From contig JAFLTX010000016.1 in NCBI GenBank assembly GCA_022509145.1, positions 1 through 35,932 of the forward strand: a stretch of 35,932 nt of DNA, given 5' to 3'. Positions 1 through 8,008 of the stretch are shown in pieces. The notes under the pieces were generated by a model that saw only the letters and a program-made list of their open reading frames with translations, searched no databases and was not told the DNA's origin. Position 1 is the first letter of the stretch, and each line of letters begins with the position of its first letter. The position numbers were made by a program, and so were the translations under genes. This stretch comes from Muribaculaceae bacterium (lineage in GTDB: Bacteria; Bacteroidota; Bacteroidia; Bacteroidales; Muribaculaceae).

Positions 1-116
1 GAACCTATCCTTTCAATAAATCTACCATCTCGTGGTGCCCTGCTATTGGCGATAACGATAGGATAGTAAGCGTAACCTTTACGGCCGTGACGCTGCAATC
101 TAATCTTTGTTGCCAT
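1..116 (-). CDS. rpsP: 30S ribosomal protein S16, N-terminal part (cut by window edge)
   Basis: The complement of 116 down to 1 reads ATG followed by 37 more codons, beginning [20 protein letters not shown] and continuing with [18 protein letters not shown], which is the highly conserved N-terminus of ribosomal protein bS16. S16 binds 16S rRNA in the 5' domain and helps assemble the small subunit. The frame is open to the window edge, so the C-terminal half lies outside. The ATG at 116-114 is the natural start because MATKIRLxRxG is the family's usual beginning. A consensus promoter and a strong leader hairpin lie directly upstream (separate entries). The gene is transcribed away from tpx, whose stop codon lies 182 nt upstream. 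Confidence 0.95.
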   Translation of the reverse strand, partial: MATKIRLQRHGRKGYAYYPIVIANSRAPRDGRFIERIG

Positions 117-153
117 AAACTTTCGGGTTTATTGAATTTAATTAAAAATATTT

Positions 154-186
154 CACTCGCTCCCGGAGTCTTTCCGAAAGCGAGTG
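154..186 (-). promoter_or_regulatory. Leader hairpin of rpsP
   Basis: Read on the minus strand, bases 186-154 form an uninterrupted 14-bp stem: CACTCGCTTTCGGA pairs with TCCGGGAGCGAGTG (two U-G wobbles) around the loop AAGAC. It starts directly after the -7 box, so it sits at the extreme 5' end of the rpsP transcript; the first few bases of the arm may not be transcribed. It is followed by an A/T-rich stretch (GAAATATTTTTAATT) before the ATG 38 nt further on. It could be an autoregulatory r-protein leader, a stability hairpin or a weak attenuator; the sequence cannot decide. Confidence 0.6.
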
Positions 187-217
187 CAAAGTTAATACTT
201 TTAATTTAATTACCAAA
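187..217 (-). promoter_or_regulatory. Bacteroidota-type promoter of rpsP
   Basis: On the minus strand TTTG (217-214) is followed by 19 nt and then TAACTTTG (194-187). This matches the Bacteroidota primary sigma consensus (-33 TTTG/TTG and -7 TAnnTTTG) in sequence and spacing. Transcription should begin near 183. Confidence 0.75.
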
Positions 218-239
218 ACTTTTCCGACTTTTTCAGGTA

Positions 240-264
240 TTTTTTATGCATTTCCCATAAAAAA
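240..264. terminator. A/T-rich inverted repeat downstream of tpx
   Basis: TTTTTTATG (240-248) and CATAAAAAA (256-264) form a 9-bp stem with a 7-nt loop, between the tpx stop and the rpsP promoter. On the tpx strand the arms themselves supply a T-run before and an A-run after the loop. The stem has few G-C pairs, so terminator function is only a guess. Confidence 0.3.
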
Positions 265-298
265 GTGCAGTTCCGGCGTTTTTTCAGTTGAGATTTGA

Positions 299-799
299 TT
301 ATTTCAGCATGTCGATGGCAAACTGGTAATCCGGTTCCTCTGTGATTTCGCGGCAAACGGAAGTCCCTTTGATTTTGCCGTTCTCGTCGATGATGATAAG
401 GGCGCGGGCGTAGAGTCCTCTGAGCGGGCCGTCGGTGAGTTCCACACCGTAGTTTTTACCGAAATCGCTGCGGAAGCCTGAGGCCGGAGCTACGTTTTCA
501 ATGCCGTTGGCCACACAGAATTTCTGGGCTGCGAACGGGAGGTCCATCGATACGCAGAGCACCACTGTGTTCTCCATCTTGGAGGCGTCAACGTTGAAGC
601 GTCTTACAGATGCGGCGCATACGTCGGTGTCGAGGCTCGGGAAAATGTTGAGCACCACTCTCTTACCCTTATAGTCGTGGAGGCATACTTCAGAGAGGTC
701 TTTTGCTACGAGTGCAAAGTTGGGGGCGTCTGTACCGGCTTCGGGCACGTTGCCGTAGATGTGCATGGGATTGCCATTAAACAATACGGAGTTTAACAT
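299..799 (-). CDS. tpx: Thiol peroxidase (Tpx-type atypical 2-Cys peroxiredoxin)
   Basis: This 166-residue protein reduces hydrogen peroxide and alkyl hydroperoxides in the cytoplasm using thioredoxin as electron donor. It has the Tpx N-terminus (FNGNPMHIYGNVPEAGTDAPNF) that forms the family's extra beta hairpin. The peroxidatic cysteine is Cys61 in PSLDTDVCAASVRRFN, and the resolving cysteine is Cys95 in AAQKFCVANG; these match the Cys61/Cys95 arrangement of E. coli Tpx, giving an intramolecular disulfide. Cys82 (VVLCVSMDLPFA) is also in a family-typical place. Length is normal and the start aligns with homologues. It appears monocistronic: the upstream neighbour is divergent and rpsP has its own promoter. 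I saw no clear TAnnTTTG box upstream. Confidence 0.93.
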   Translation of the reverse strand: MLNSVLFNGNPMHIYGNVPEAGTDAPNFALVAKDLSEVCLHDYKGKRVVLNIFPSLDTDVCAASVRRFNVDASKMENTVVLCVSMDLPFAAQKFCVANGIENVAPASGFRSDFGKNYGVELTDGPLRGLYARALIIIDENGKIKGTSVCREITEEPDYQFAIDMLK

Positions 800-872
800 A
801 GGTTTCTGGTTTTAATTAGTTCGTTTTATTATTTAACGTAGGAATTGCCCGTTTTGTTGAAAAGAAAACTTA

Positions 873-899
873 TTGCTTTAATTTATTGTTGTATATTTG
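873..899 (+). promoter_or_regulatory. Promoter of the DUF2156 gene
   Basis: TATATTTG at 892-899 matches the TAnnTTTG -7 box. A TTG at 873-875 gives a somewhat short 16-nt spacer. The expected transcription start near 903 is downstream of the ATG at 886, which rules that ATG out as the translation start of this transcript. Confidence 0.5.
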
Positions 900-924
900 T
901 AAAAATTTTCAATCTCAACGAATC

Positions 925-1827
925 GTGGGCTTAGTTTTCAAAAGAATCGAGCACAAGGATATGGCCAGAATCTGGCCGTTTTTGCAGAAAGAAGAGGGGA
1001 GAACCACCGACTTTTCCTACGGCGGCGTGCTGATGTGGGTGGATTTTTTCAATTACGACTATGCCATCGTCGACGACACCTTATTTATAAGAGGTGTTGT
1101 AGAGGATAACCGCGACATTCCGGCCTTCTCGCTCCCCGTTGGTAAACTAAGGTTTCACGAGGCGTTGAAGCTGATCAGGGAGTATTGCGAGGAGCAGGGG
1201 ATAACCCCCGAGTTTTCCGCGGTACCGGAATACGCTCTCCCCGAGATTGAGAAGTGCAATCCGGTGAAGATCGAGCCTCTCGACCATTGGAGCGACTATC
1301 TCTATGATGCCCGGCAGCTTGCCACTCTTCAGGGGAAGAAGATGTCGAAGAAACGCAACCATGTGAACCAGTTTGTAGCCCATTATCCCGATTGGAGTTA
1401 CGAGCCACTTACAGCCGCCAACGCCGGTGCCGTTCTCGAGTTTATGAAGCATTACAAGGAGGAGGCCGACGACGGGTTTATGTCGCGTGAGGAGAACCGC
1501 CTGGCCGAGGGACTCATCAAAATGATTGCGGAGGGCGACGGAGTGTTGCGTGGTGGAGTGCTTTACAATGCTCCTGGCGAGATCTGCGCCATTTCCATCG
1601 GCGACGTCAAGGGCGACACTCTCTATGTGCACGTAGAGAAGGCTTTGCGCGAGGTGATCGGTAGCTATGAGATGGTAAACAAGGAGTTTGCGGCCCATCA
1701 GCTTTCAGAAAATCCGCAGATTCTCTATATAAATCGTGAAGACGACGGCGGCGACGAGGGTCTGCGTTATGCCAAGGAATCTTATCATCCGGTAGACCTT
1801 CTTAAAAAATACAACATAATTTTTTGA
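925..1827 (+). CDS. DUF2156 / phosphatidylglycerol lysyltransferase C-terminal-like protein
   Basis: A 300-residue protein of the DUF2156 family, related to the GNAT-like C-terminal catalytic domain of MprF/FPGS-type aminoacyl-lipid transferases. The N-terminal part (FKRIEHKDMARIWPFLQKEEGRTTDFSYGGVLMW) has the form usual for Bacteroidales members, with the DFSYGGxxMW segment. The C-terminal half contains the acetyltransferase-like core (GGVLYNAPGEICAISIGDVKG, then DTLYVHVEKALREVIGSYEMVNKEF) and ends INREDDGGDEGLRYAKESYHP, a conserved family signature. No membrane segments are present, so it is probably cytosolic. The frame extends back to 886, but that ATG overlaps the -7 box, so I chose GTG 925; ATG 961 is an alternative that would trim the first family-conserved residues. 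The substrate is unknown. The glycosyltransferase follows after 36 nt but has its own -7 box. Confidence 0.75.
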   Translation: MGLVFKRIEHKDMARIWPFLQKEEGRTTDFSYGGVLMWVDFFNYDYAIVDDTLFIRGVVEDNRDIPAFSLPVGKLRFHEALKLIREYCEEQGITPEFSAVPEYALPEIEKCNPVKIEPLDHWSDYLYDARQLATLQGKKMSKKRNHVNQFVAHYPDWSYEPLTAANAGAVLEFMKHYKEEADDGFMSREENRLAEGLIKMIAEGDGVLRGGVLYNAPGEICAISIGDVKGDTLYVHVEKALREVIGSYEMVNKEFAAHQLSENPQILYINREDDGGDEGLRYAKESYHPVDLLKKYNIIF

Positions 1828-1836
1828 AAAAATTAG

Positions 1837-1844
1837 TAAATTTG
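1837..1844 (+). promoter_or_regulatory. -7 box upstream of the glycosyltransferase gene
   Basis: TAAATTTG fits TAnnTTTG exactly and would start transcription near 1848, leaving a leader of about 16 nt. No good TTTG or TTG is present at the usual distance upstream, so it may be weak or may act with read-through from the gene before it. Confidence 0.4.
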
Positions 1845-1863
1845 CAGAAATTACCATCTTCAG

Positions 1864-2595
1864 ATGAGCGACGCCCTCATAATAGTTCCCACCTATAACG
1901 AAATAGAGAACATTTCTCTGTTGATCGACAGCGTTATGCAGCTGCCGGTGGAGTTTGATATCGTTGTGATAGACGACAATTCTCCCGACGGCACATCGGC
2001 TGCGGTCGAAGAGAAGATGGCTCAATATCCCGGCCGCGTCGATTTGATCCGCCGGGAGGGGAAACTCGGTCTCGGCACCGCCTATATCAAGGGGTTCAAA
2101 TATGGACTCGAGAAGGGTTACGACTACATTCTGGAGATGGATGCCGATTTCTCGCATAATCCTGCCGACCTTCCGCTGCTGCTGAAGGAATGCAAGGATA
2201 ACGGCGCCGATATGTCGATCGGTTCGCGCTATATCTCGGGTGTCAATGTGGTCAACTGGCCCATGGGGCGTGTCCTGATGTCATATTTCGCTTCTGGTTA
2301 TGTAAGATGGATCACCCGTATGAAGCTGCGCGACACAACGGCCGGTTTCGTATGTTACACCCGTAAGGTGCTGGAAAGCATCGACCTGGATAAAATCAAG
2401 TTTAAAGGTTACGCTTTCCAGATCGAGATGAAATATAAAGCCTTCTGTCAGAAGTTCAAGATTGTGGAGGTGCCCATAATTTTCATCAACCGCCGGTTGG
2501 GTACAAGCAAGATGAATTCGGGAATTTTCGGAGAAGCCCTTTTCGGTGTAATCAATCTTCGCCTGCACTCCATCTTCTCCAAAAACTGGATTTAA
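1864..2595 (+). CDS. Family 2 glycosyltransferase, polyprenol monophosphomannose synthase-like
   Basis: A 243-residue GT-A fold glycosyltransferase that resembles dolichol-phosphate mannosyltransferase (DPM1). It begins with the GT2 signature SDALIIVPTYNEIENI, followed by the nucleotide-binding DIVVIDDNSPDGT and the metal-binding DxD motif in LEMDADFSHNPADLP. The segment GLGTAYIKGFKYGLEKGYD and the later SIGSRYISGV and TAGFVCYTRKVLE are typical of the DPM1 subgroup. There are no C-terminal membrane spans, as in the soluble DPM1 type. By homology it transfers a hexose from a nucleotide sugar to a polyprenyl phosphate, providing lipid-linked sugar for periplasmic glycosylation or lipid A modification; the actual sugar is not decidable. 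Length is normal and ATG 1864 begins directly before the first beta strand. Confidence 0.88.
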   Translation: MSDALIIVPTYNEIENISLLIDSVMQLPVEFDIVVIDDNSPDGTSAAVEEKMAQYPGRVDLIRREGKLGLGTAYIKGFKYGLEKGYDYILEMDADFSHNPADLPLLLKECKDNGADMSIGSRYISGVNVVNWPMGRVLMSYFASGYVRWITRMKLRDTTAGFVCYTRKVLESIDLDKIKFKGYAFQIEMKYKAFCQKFKIVEVPIIFINRRLGTSKMNSGIFGEALFGVINLRLHSIFSKNWI

Positions 2596-2650
2596 GCACC
2601 AGCCTGATTTCTGAAGCAAACTTATTTTCCCAACACATTAATTAAATGGC

Positions 2651-2700
2651 TGCCCGAACACAACCAGTGCCCGGGCAATTCTTTCCAAGGAGTGCTCCTT
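2651..2700. terminator. Two small hairpins between convergent genes
   Basis: TGCCCG (2651-2656) pairs with CGGGCA (2672-2677), and AAGGAG (2687-2692) mirrors CTCCTT (2695-2700). They lie between the glycosyltransferase stop (2595) and the TPR-CHAT stop (2712), where a bidirectional terminator is expected. Neither is followed by a clean T-run on either strand, so the call is tentative. Confidence 0.35.
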
Positions 2701-2711
2701 ATGCGGGCGCC

Positions 2712-5700
2712 TCAATTCAGAGCGTCGAGGAGCACGAAAGCAGCCCAGTATATCGGATCTTTGAATGGCCTTCTGCATATGATTTCAGTGGCAACCGGTT
2801 CGGTTTCCTCATTCATCCTTTGGCTTTTCCGTTTTTGCGAAGCGGTCATATCCGATTCTTCCGCAACTTCTATCTCTTCCTCATACTCGCGCACGTATTT
2901 CTGCGCAAGACGGAGCGATTCCCGTTTGCTCTCGCCTGCCAAAAGGTGCTGATAGAATTGCGACATAAACATTTGCGTGGCAGTGTCGTCCACTTTCCAG
3001 AGGCTCATCAGCAGGGAGTTGGCTCCCGCTTTCTTAAAACCGCGCTGAAGACCGAAAACGCCGTCGCCTGTTATCTCGCCCAGACCGGTCTGGCAAGCTG
3101 AGAGCACCGCCAGGTCGAGCCCCTGGAGGTCGAGCTGGGATATCTCTTTTGCCGTGAGTATCCCGTCTTCCACGTCTTCAGGAATCAGGTTTCCCCTCAG
3201 CAGATTGTTGGCTCCGGAGAATAACAGTCCCGAGCGGGTCAAGGCTTTATCTTCTGAATTGCGCGTGCTGCTGCCTTGGTCGGCCGAGTATAATTGCAGT
3301 CCGGTTTCCTGCGCTTCCGATTCGGTCCAATAGAAGCCGTGGGTGGCGATATGGATTATGTTTATATTCTTTCCTGACAGCGATTTAAAGGAGGCTTCAG
3401 ACCCGTCGAGTCCTTTGTAGAACAGCGGTGAAATGGCGCTTCTTTTGAAAGACTCGGCTATGTTGTCGATCTCAGTGGCAGTCTGCGGCAGGAAAGCCGC
3501 GCCTCCTCGCAGATTGAGAGAGTCGACACTCTCAGCGAGACTGCTTCCCATCGAACGGAGTCCCGGATATTTTCTCATATCGTCTGCCAGATACGACGGA
3601 TCGGTGTCATACTGCATCCCCCCGAACAGTGCGGCGTTCTTCTTGTTGCTCTTATCTTTCTCGAGCGCCAACTCGCGGGTCGACGACAGCCGGAACAGAT
3701 TGTAGTAATCCGAAATCACTCCGTCTTCAGAGTAATGAGGCAGTGATTCGATGGCTATGTTATACAATTCGTCGGCCGGGGAGAAGTAGATATTCTTCTT
3801 CCCCTGGATAAGCGGCTCAAGCGGCTTCCAGATAAGGTTGCTCAGCTCCTTTGTGTTGTAATACCTTCGGGGCGATATCTTCTTAAGCTCGTCTTCGGTG
3901 CATAATGTGATCATCTTCGGGCTTTTCGCTCCCTTCTCTATCGCAAGAACGGCATACTCTTTCCCGTTCATAAGTTCATAAGTAATGAATTCAAAAGATA
4001 TGTCGTTGTCCTTGAGATTCTTCTCGATGTCGCTCCATCGTATCGACATATTGTGGGTGTAATCGCCGAAATTCTTTGACCGCGCAATCAGCTTCTTCTC
4101 CAGTTCCTGCACCTCTTGCTCCAGCGACTCAACATCAGCATCTCTCTCGCCGTCAGGGGTGTCGTATAATTTGGTCAATCTATCGCTGAGTTTCGTCAGT
4201 TCTTCATACATCCTGATGGTCTCAGCATCATCCGAATTCTTGATGATTTCTGAAAACTCCGTATCGGTTGAGAGCAGCAACCCCTTTGATGTAAGTACGC
4301 AATTATAGCCGTTGGAGAGCAACTCGTCAGAACGATACTTCGCGGCGAAAGCTATCGCTCTGTTAAACCAGAATTTCTCCCTGTTCCAGAAGATTTGTCG
4401 GTTGTTTTTTGTTGAGTTCGAGAAGATATATTTCAGATTGGTGTTGAGAATTTCAGAATGCTCCAACACACAATCGGTCAGCTCCTTTTCCATCCCGAAG
4501 TAATTGTAGTAGTAGGGGAGCTCCTGCAAACATTCCTTATAGGCTTTCCCCATCTTGGAGTTTGTCTCTACCAATACTTCCTTAACTCCAATCAACAACT
4601 TCAAAGCCTCGGAATAGTTACCCCTATAATACTCAGCATTGGCAATTCTTATTAAAGCGAGTAAATATGTTTCTGACTTGTTGCCGGATATCTTTTCGTA
4701 TTTTTCGGCTGCTTGCCATCCACATGTGATTGCCCCCTCATAATCGCCGGCATTATATTTGTAAAAACAAATGTTACTTAACGCTGTTGGAATCTGATAG
4801 GAATTTTCAGGAAGGCATTTTTCATAAATTCTTAGTGCTTGGGAACATAGAATAGCAGCTTCTTCATATTCGCCCTTTGCTGACTTATACACAGAAAGGT
4901 TATTAATAGATTCGGCATATAACATATTCTCTTCTCCCATCACTACTTTTCTGATTTCCGCTACTTGTTTTCCATACTTCAATGCGTTGTCATAATCTCC
5001 AAGATTGTAGTAATTGTATGCCATGAAATTTAATACACGGGCAGTTTCTACATTATCTGGACCCCACACTGATATGCTGATATCATACGCTTGCTGACAC
5101 ACCTCGATACTCTTCACCAAGTCATCAAGACGGGTGTAAGCAGTCGATAAATTAAGAAGGCATGTTATGTATTGCCTTGATTCCTTCCCTAAAGTTTGTT
5201 CGCGAAGGTCCAAAGCCATCTCAGTATATTTTATCGCTTCCGGATAGTTGTCCGCTGTCAGGTAAGAAAAGCCGATTTGTTGGGCCGCCGTTGCTTTAAC
5301 ATCGCGGGTATCTTCTTCAATCTTCTCACACTCCTCTAAAATCTTTTTACAAACATCTATTGACTCGTTATATTCAATATCGGAGTAAAATTCCGATAAA
5401 CCTCCAAGTGCGTTAAGATATTGAAGTGTTTGCGTCAAGTTGTTCTCTTCATACCAAGTTATTAACTCCCCGAGTGTTTCTTGCGCTTTTGTAGCGTTTC
5501 CACCTTCGAAGTAAGAATAGGCTAAACCTTCGTATAGTAAATGATAAAAGGCTTCATTTTCCTTCGGGTTTTTATTAAGGATTTCTAAGGCTGCCTCATA
5601 ATATTTTGCAGCTTCCTTATAATTAAACGTATAATAACAGTTTTCACCTAAATAGGCATATATGTTTACCTTTAATGACTCGTCGGTTTCGTTTATCTCG

Positions 5701-6749
5701 TCGTAAATTTGCAAACAGGTGTTTAGCACTTCGTTTGATAGATCATATTTCCTTGCCATGGTGCATATTATTGCGAGCGAAGTCGCAACTTCCAGATATT
5801 TGGAATTATTTGTTCCATAAACAGATTCATACATACTCTGCATATCTTCGCCGAGTTTCACCGCCTCGTCTCTTTGACCCCTTGAGAAATATGCCATAGC
5901 AAGGTCTTCGAGGAATTGCTGGTAATCCAAATTGAATTCAATATTCCTCTTTTCGTGTATGGATTTCGCCTCGTTCAGTAATTGCAGCGACTTTTCTCGG
6001 TCGTTCTCCTTTTCATAAAGCTCAGCCAACTTGAGTAACAAACGCAAGTAATTCAATTCATCGGTTCGTCCGGCTTTCCTGTAATTTTCAACTACTTTTT
6101 CACACTCCAAAATCACCCCGCCATTATCAGCTATAAAGCCAAAACTGTTCAGCCATTCCTCAACAACGGCATAATACTCTGAGGAAGCCAAATCATAATT
6201 CTCAAAGACATAATCCACATACCTTTTGATATCGTTTATCCATGATGGATCCCAGTTGAGGAATTTTATCCTTCCGACGTCAGCAAGATTCCATATATAA
6301 TAAGGATGATTTTCGCCGGTTATCTCCTTTTTCAACTCAGCCGCTTCTTGAATTAACGGCAACGCTTCTTCGTAATTCTCTTGTCGATAAAGCGCAACTC
6401 CCAACTCGTAAATGGAGTCGGCCTTTACGGTAAGACGCCTGTCTACAGGAGTGCTGAAGTAATATCTACCCGACGCTTCCTGTGCCCTGGCGGTATCCCC
6501 AAGATTATACAATGAAGACGCCAGCCACATGGCCGAATATTCGCTCCTCATAGAGGTAGAGTCGTGTTCCGCCTTGTCTATTTTGTCGCTCTCTTCAAAA
6601 AAGGGGATTGCTTCTTCAAACTGGTTGAGCCGATACAGCTCCACGCCTTTGGAGAAAAGTGAATCGGATTTCTCCAAAGGGGTGAGTTCTCGTGCCCTCA
6701 ATGCAACGAATGTGAGCAGCAGGAGGACTGTAGATATAGTTCTCTTCAT
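2712..6749 (-). CDS. Secreted TPR-CHAT domain protein (putative caspase-like protease)
   Basis: A 1345-residue protein with a Sec signal peptide (MKRTISTVLLLLTFVALRARE), so it acts outside the cytoplasm. Residues ~25-750 are a long array of tetratricopeptide repeats, visible as repeats of the type ALxxYxxGDYEEAIxxxxxAL (for example AQQIGFSYLTADNYPEAIKY, and similar NYYNLGDYDNALKYGKQ). A coiled-coil stretch (~870-910) leads into a C-terminal CHAT domain (~1000-1345), a clan CD caspase/HetF-type fold. The catalytic dyad appears intact: His1137 in HIATHGFYW and Cys1219 in VLSACQTGLG, followed by the family's GFKKAGANSLLMSLWKVDD and ending PIYWAAFVLLDALN. TPRs usually sense or bind partners and the CHAT part cleaves proteins, but the substrate is unknown. 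It lies 45 nt behind the gene for another exported protein. The TPR part is clearly more A/T-rich than the CHAT part. Confidence 0.85.
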   Translation of the reverse strand: MKRTISTVLLLLTFVALRARELTPLEKSDSLFSKGVELYRLNQFEEAIPFFEESDKIDKAEHDSTSMRSEYSAMWLASSLYNLGDTARAQEASGRYYFSTPVDRRLTVKADSIYELGVALYRQENYEEALPLIQEAAELKKEITGENHPYYIWNLADVGRIKFLNWDPSWINDIKRYVDYVFENYDLASSEYYAVVEEWLNSFGFIADNGGVILECEKVVENYRKAGRTDELNYLRLLLKLAELYEKENDREKSLQLLNEAKSIHEKRNIEFNLDYQQFLEDLAMAYFSRGQRDEAVKLGEDMQSMYESVYGTNNSKYLEVATSLAIICTMARKYDLSNEVLNTCLQIYDEINETDESLKVNIYAYLGENCYYTFNYKEAAKYYEAALEILNKNPKENEAFYHLLYEGLAYSYFEGGNATKAQETLGELITWYEENNLTQTLQYLNALGGLSEFYSDIEYNESIDVCKKILEECEKIEEDTRDVKATAAQQIGFSYLTADNYPEAIKYTEMALDLREQTLGKESRQYITCLLNLSTAYTRLDDLVKSIEVCQQAYDISISVWGPDNVETARVLNFMAYNYYNLGDYDNALKYGKQVAEIRKVVMGEENMLYAESINNLSVYKSAKGEYEEAAILCSQALRIYEKCLPENSYQIPTALSNICFYKYNAGDYEGAITCGWQAAEKYEKISGNKSETYLLALIRIANAEYYRGNYSEALKLLIGVKEVLVETNSKMGKAYKECLQELPYYYNYFGMEKELTDCVLEHSEILNTNLKYIFSNSTKNNRQIFWNREKFWFNRAIAFAAKYRSDELLSNGYNCVLTSKGLLLSTDTEFSEIIKNSDDAETIRMYEELTKLSDRLTKLYDTPDGERDADVESLEQEVQELEKKLIARSKNFGDYTHNMSIRWSDIEKNLKDNDISFEFITYELMNGKEYAVLAIEKGAKSPKMITLCTEDELKKISPRRYYNTKELSNLIWKPLEPLIQGKKNIYFSPADELYNIAIESLPHYSEDGVISDYYNLFRLSSTRELALEKDKSNKKNAALFGGMQYDTDPSYLADDMRKYPGLRSMGSSLAESVDSLNLRGGAAFLPQTATEIDNIAESFKRSAISPLFYKGLDGSEASFKSLSGKNINIIHIATHGFYWTESEAQETGLQLYSADQGSSTRNSEDKALTRSGLLFSGANNLLRGNLIPEDVEDGILTAKEISQLDLQGLDLAVLSACQTGLGEITGDGVFGLQRGFKKAGANSLLMSLWKVDDTATQMFMSQFYQHLLAGESKRESLRLAQKYVREYEEEIEVAEESDMTASQKRKSQRMNEETEPVATEIICRRPFKDPIYWAAFVLLDALN

Positions 6750-6794
6750 TTAAATTCAGTTTATCTTGACCTCTCTTTTGATAAGCCAGGGTGT

Positions 6795-7958
6795 CTATTT
6801 CTTCTGCGGGGGAGCGGTGCTTAATCCCGCTTTCTCGATGATCTCGTTCGAGATCACTCCGGCCGGTGCTTTAAGCGTGGTGATTACCCACGATTTGGTG
6901 ATTTCGTCCCATTGCAGAGAAGAAACGGTTTGCCATACGGTTTCAAAGAATCCTTTTTTCGGGGCCAGTTTTTTACGTTTCTTCCTGTCTTCCTTCCAAT
7001 GATTGCGGTATTCGGAGGTGATACGGCAGGTCTCGGTCAACTCGATATCCATTTTATATTGGCCTGTGCCCCAGATGTTCTTATATTTCCCGTTGGCGTC
7101 TCTGTAGCCCATATATGAACGCGGCACGATAAAACTCTCACCCACAATGGCATACTTCGAAGGCTCGTTCTCTTTCCTGTAATATTTTAGGAATCCCTTG
7201 GGGTCGATGTCGTTCTTGTCTACTGAGACCGACACGTTGAATTCCCCGAGCTGAGCGTCGTTGTGGAGTTCTATTGCGTCGGTAAACCATGAGGAGGTGA
7301 GCTTGATGTTCATTGAAAGGTTGAATGCACCTCTCTCGTCGAAAGAATACTCAAGCGGCAGCTGCGTGTTGGGCAGGTTGGAGCGGGTCGGGCTGAGGAT
7401 GAGTGTGTCCAATACCAGCTCGAACTTGGAGTGGTTCACGATTCGGTTGAGCTTGTCGCGGTCGATGTGGCAAGAGATGAAAAACACGGTGTCCGGACCT
7501 TCCATCCTGAGGCAACCGATGCCGTCGAAATTCATGTTCAGAGGGTCGAGGGCACCTGCCGTCGATGGTTTGCGGTAAAAATCCTTTACATCCTGCACCG
7601 ACGATATTTTGGTTGTCCACGAGTTTTCGGCGTTTACGGTCTCCTCCCATTCTTTCATCAGCCGGGCGTTGCGGGTAATGAGGTTGCCTATGGCGTTGAC
7701 CCCCAACTCTATGAATGCCGACACATAGCCGGCGCCCAACCCTTTTACGGCCCCTAAGGAAGCGTTGAGAAGATCCACGTCAAACCTCCTCGTATCGTCT
7801 TGTGCCTGCTCCTGGTTGGCAATGTAAATGTCATCGGCCAGGCTTTCGCTGGTGTATATAAATGTCTTGTAGACAGTGACATCCCTTTGAGCCGCTGCTG
7901 AAAGAGCCGTCAAAGCGATTATTGAGAAAATGGTAATTTTTTGTAATATGGAGTTCAT
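6795..7958 (-). CDS. Exported protein of unknown function, partner of TPR-CHAT gene
   Basis: I do not recognise this 387-residue protein. The frame is open from 8003, but the start at 7958 gives a clean Sec signal peptide, MNSILQKITIFSIIALTALSAAAQ, with an A-x-A cleavage site before the mature RDVTVYKTFIY; the longer version would bury this and begins inside a palindrome, so I prefer 7958. The mature region has a Gly/Ala-rich amphipathic or membrane-interacting segment (LLNASLGAVKGLGAGYVSAFIELGVNAIGNLI) and then mostly predicted beta structure. Near the C-terminus is a basic patch (HWKEDRKKRKKLAPKK). There is no lipobox cysteine and no recognisable T9SS C-terminal domain. It precedes the TPR-CHAT gene by 45 nt on the same strand, so the two are probably co-transcribed and may be functional partners, for example a substrate or an inhibitor; that is inference. 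Confidence 0.7.
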   Translation of the reverse strand: MNSILQKITIFSIIALTALSAAAQRDVTVYKTFIYTSESLADDIYIANQEQAQDDTRRFDVDLLNASLGAVKGLGAGYVSAFIELGVNAIGNLITRNARLMKEWEETVNAENSWTTKISSVQDVKDFYRKPSTAGALDPLNMNFDGIGCLRMEGPDTVFFISCHIDRDKLNRIVNHSKFELVLDTLILSPTRSNLPNTQLPLEYSFDERGAFNLSMNIKLTSSWFTDAIELHNDAQLGEFNVSVSVDKNDIDPKGFLKYYRKENEPSKYAIVGESFIVPRSYMGYRDANGKYKNIWGTGQYKMDIELTETCRITSEYRNHWKEDRKKRKKLAPKKGFFETVWQTVSSLQWDEITKSWVITTLKAPAGVISNEIIEKAGLSTAPPQKK

Positions 7959-7988
7959 TTTTATGTGAATGGTAATTTTATTTTGGAT

Positions 7989-8003
7989 GTGGGTGAGACC
8001 CAC
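7989..8003. repeat. Short perfect inverted repeat after folB
   Basis: GTGGGT (7989-7994) and ACCCAC (7998-8003) flank the loop GAG, five bases past the folB stop codon. On the folB strand no T-run follows, so it is either a weak terminator, an mRNA 3'-end stabiliser or chance. Confidence 0.4.
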
Positions 8004-8008
8004 GATTT

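Noticed and set aside
2646..3101. Plus-strand ORFs opposite the CHAT domain
   Set aside because: They are antisense shadows of the well-supported CHAT domain, including its catalytic Cys codon.
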